Positions 62,249 through 64,000 of a DNA stretch of 64,000 nucleotides are shown piece after piece. Each line of letters begins with the position of its first letter. Within the stretch, counting starts at the first letter, position 1. The stretch covers positions 1 through 64,000 of the forward strand of contig NZ_JABLSI010000004.1 in NCBI RefSeq assembly GCF_019303475.1, given 5' to 3'. Under the pieces are notes generated by a model. That model saw only the letters and a program-made list of their open reading frames with translations, had not been told where the DNA came from and did no database searches. The translations under genes and the position numbers were made by a program. The stretch is from Streptomyces sp. JJ38 (GTDB taxonomy: Bacteria > Actinomycetota > Actinomycetes > Streptomycetales > Streptomycetaceae).

Positions 62249-62302
62249 GACGCACGACGAAAGCGCAGGCCGCGGGGGTTGGCGTCACTCGATCGAAGGA
62301 CA

Positions 62303-62333
62303 GACCAATCCGCCCTGCCCCGGGGCCCGAATG
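62303..62333 (+). promoter_or_regulatory. ECF sigma promoter of the molybdoenzyme gene
   Basis: GACCAATCCG (62303-62312), 15 bases, then CGAATG (62328-62333). GTG 62340 follows seven bases after the -10 element, so the mRNA is expected to be leaderless. The divergent copy for the lipid operon is 54 bases away. Confidence 0.75.
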
Positions 62334-62339
62334 CCGGGT

Positions 62340-63956
62340 GTGACAGCGACATCCTCACCACGCCTCGCCCGGGCCGGACTCGGCGCGCTCAGCGGCCTGC
62401 TCGCGGCGGCGACGGCGCTGGCCTCGGCCGAGCTGGCCGCGGGGCTGGCCGACCGCCCGGAAGCGGGCCCGGTCGCGGTCGTCGGCGCCTCGGTCATCGA
62501 CCTCACGCCACAGGCCGTCAAGGAGTGGGCGGTCCAGACGCTCGGGCCGGAGAACAAGACCTGGCTCACGCGGGGCGTGCTGGCGCTCAGCGCCCTGTTC
62601 GCGATGGGCCTGGGAGTTCTCGCACTCAGCCGACGCGTTCTCGCCTCGGCCGGGGTGCTGGTGTTCGGCGCGATCGGCGTCCTGGCCGCACTCGACCGTC
62701 CGACCGGCGTGGCCGGGGACGTCGTGCCCCCGCTGGTGGGCGCCGGCCTGGGTGGTCTCGTGCTGTACCTGCTGGCGGGCCGGCTCACCGCGCCGCCCCG
62801 CGCCGCGGAGGGCGGCGTCGGGCCGGCCGGCCTGCCGGGGCGGGAACAAGACTTTGGCGGCCCCGGGTTCGACCGGCGCGGGTTCGTCATCGTGGCCTCG
62901 GCCGCGGCGGCCGCCTCGGCGGGCGCGGGCGCACTGGGGCAGCGCCTGGACAGCTCCAGCGGGGCCGAGGCGACCGCCTCCCGCGGAGCCGTCCGCCTCC
63001 CGGAGCCGAACTCCCCGGCCCCGCCCCAACCTTCGGGCGCCGATCTGCGCCTGACCGGACTCACTCCGTTCTTCACGCCCAACGCCGACTTCTACCGCGT
63101 CGACACGGCCCTGGTCGTGCCGCGGGTGGACGCCACCCGGTGGTCGCTGCGCGTCCACGGCGAGGGGGTGCGCAAGCCGCTCACCCTCACCTTCGACGAC
63201 CTGCTCGGACGTGAACTCGTCGAGCGCGACATCACGCTGGCCTGCGTGTCCAACCAGGTCGGCGGCCCCTATGTCGGCAACGCGCGCTGGATCGGGGTGC
63301 GGCTGGCCGACATCCTGCGGGAGGCGGGGGTTCAGGCGCCCTCCGCCGGCGGGCCCGCCGACCAGCTGGTCGCGCGCTCGGTGGACGGCATGACGATCGG
63401 CACCCCGGTCGAGACCGTCCTCGACGGGCGGGACGCCCTGCTGGCCCTCGGCATGAACGGCGCGCCGCTCCCCTTCCGGCACGGCTTTCCCGTGCGGATG
63501 GTCGTGCCCGGGCTCTTCGGCTACGTGTCCGCCTGCAAGTGGCTGCGCGAGCTGGAGCTGACCACCTTCGCCGACTACGACGCGTACTGGGTCAGGCGGG
63601 ACTGGGCGGCGAAGGCCCCCGTCAAGACCCAGTCCCGGATCGACACCCCGAAGCCGCTGGCCACCGTCCGACGGGGACGGGTGCCGGTGGCGGGGGTGGC
63701 GTGGGCCCAGCACCGGGGCATCGCCCGCGTCGAGGTCCGGGTCGACGAGGGGGCGTGGCAGCGGGCCGAACTCGCCCCCGCCGCCACCGAGGACACCTGG
63801 CGCCAGTGGGTCTGGGAGTGGGACGCCACCCCCGGGCGGCACCAGGTGGAGGTGCGGGCCACCGACGGCGACGGCCGGACCCAGACCGCCCGGCGCGTGG
63901 GGACCATCCCGGACGGCGCCACCGGACGGCACACGGTGGTGGTCAACGTCGACTAG
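62340..63956 (+). CDS. Membrane-anchored molybdopterin-dependent oxidoreductase (sulfite oxidase/SuoX family)
   Basis: The 538-residue protein has about four N-terminal membrane helices (up to residue 145) and then a twin-arginine-like RRGFVIVASAAAA segment. A sulfite-oxidase fold follows with the molybdenum-ligand cysteine in LACVSN (Cys302) and the dimerisation domain at the C-terminus (RRGRVPVAGVAWAQHRGI). It would act outside the membrane, possibly as a sulfoxide or sulfite reductase/oxidase. I set the start at GTG 62340; ATG 62331 lies inside the -10 promoter element and cannot be transcribed from this promoter. Confidence 0.9.
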   Translation: MTATSSPRLARAGLGALSGLLAAATALASAELAAGLADRPEAGPVAVVGASVIDLTPQAVKEWAVQTLGPENKTWLTRGVLALSALFAMGLGVLALSRRVLASAGVLVFGAIGVLAALDRPTGVAGDVVPPLVGAGLGGLVLYLLAGRLTAPPRAAEGGVGPAGLPGREQDFGGPGFDRRGFVIVASAAAAASAGAGALGQRLDSSSGAEATASRGAVRLPEPNSPAPPQPSGADLRLTGLTPFFTPNADFYRVDTALVVPRVDATRWSLRVHGEGVRKPLTLTFDDLLGRELVERDITLACVSNQVGGPYVGNARWIGVRLADILREAGVQAPSAGGPADQLVARSVDGMTIGTPVETVLDGRDALLALGMNGAPLPFRHGFPVRMVVPGLFGYVSACKWLRELELTTFADYDAYWVRRDWAAKAPVKTQSRIDTPKPLATVRRGRVPVAGVAWAQHRGIARVEVRVDEGAWQRAELAPAATEDTWRQWVWEWDATPGRHQVEVRATDGDGRTQTARRVGTIPDGATGRHTVVVNVD

Positions 63957-64000
63957 CCCCTGACCTTTCGGTGCTCGGCGCCGCAGGGCCGGCTCAACGC

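Noticed and set aside
1..64000. CRISPR arrays or tandem spacer-like repeats
   Set aside because: No regularly spaced direct repeats were seen; the repeats found are pairs of regulatory sites or hairpins.

Overview
The window is high-GC actinobacterial chromosome and most probably Streptomyces. GTG starts and 4-bp stop/start overlaps are frequent, and several starts sit 6-7 bases after a TAnnnT hexamer, as in leaderless mRNAs. The gene order idi, zitB-type zinc exporter, teichoic-acid-like operon, hopanoid/squalene genes matches from memory the SCO6745-SCO6763 neighbourhood of S. coelicolor. I saw no phage structural genes, no complete insertion sequence and no CRISPR array. One tRNA gene (Leu, GAG) is present.

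Left part (1-17 kb): a truncated CvnA-like sensor ATPase, an AlkB-type dioxygenase and a tyrosine phosphatase precede the squalene operon hpnC-hpnD-hpnE-polyprenyl synthase. That operon stops at a terminator with no squalene-hopene cyclase in the window. Next comes a seven-gene block: a fused CDP-alcohol transferase that appears to start at CTG, a LicC-like cytidylyltransferase, a glycerol-1-phosphate-dehydrogenase-like enzyme, a second CDP-alcohol transferase, a family 2 glycosyltransferase and a TagGH-type ABC exporter. Together they look like an uncharacterised route to a CDP-activated polyol phosphate that is placed on lipid or polymer and exported. A divergent zinc exporter with a Zur-like box and idi follow.

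Middle (17-43 kb): mostly ordinary genes. They include an RsbW-like kinase, a crotonase lacking the usual catalytic glutamates, Tex, an iodotyrosine-deiodinase-like flavoprotein, an ABC-F protein behind a ~250-nt leader with a tiny upstream ORF, a secreted sphingomyelinase-like phosphodiesterase, an AraC regulator and PEBP protein sharing a repeated site, a MerR regulator, and a fatty-acid degradation operon (caiB, acyl-CoA dehydrogenase, fadA, fadB). DNA repair genes (endonuclease V, Fpg/Nei) and a universal stress protein follow.

Right part (43-64 kb): remnants of a cupin and a MarR gene lie beside a four-gene locus of three Roadblock-type proteins plus a DUF4388-like/winged-helix protein without a GTPase. 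Then come tRNA-Leu, a holin-like membrane protein, a PRC-barrel/DUF2382 protein, an acyl-CoA synthetase and a SigK-like ECF sigma regulon. The regulon comprises sigma factor, zinc-type anti-sigma factor and photolyase (+); a convergent five-gene operon of FAD oxidoreductase, DUF1365, two cyclopropane-synthase-like methyltransferases and DUF1295 (-); and a divergent sulfite-oxidase-like molybdoenzyme. All three transcription units carry the same promoter, GACCAATCCG-N15-CGAA, which I regard as the strongest new observation here.
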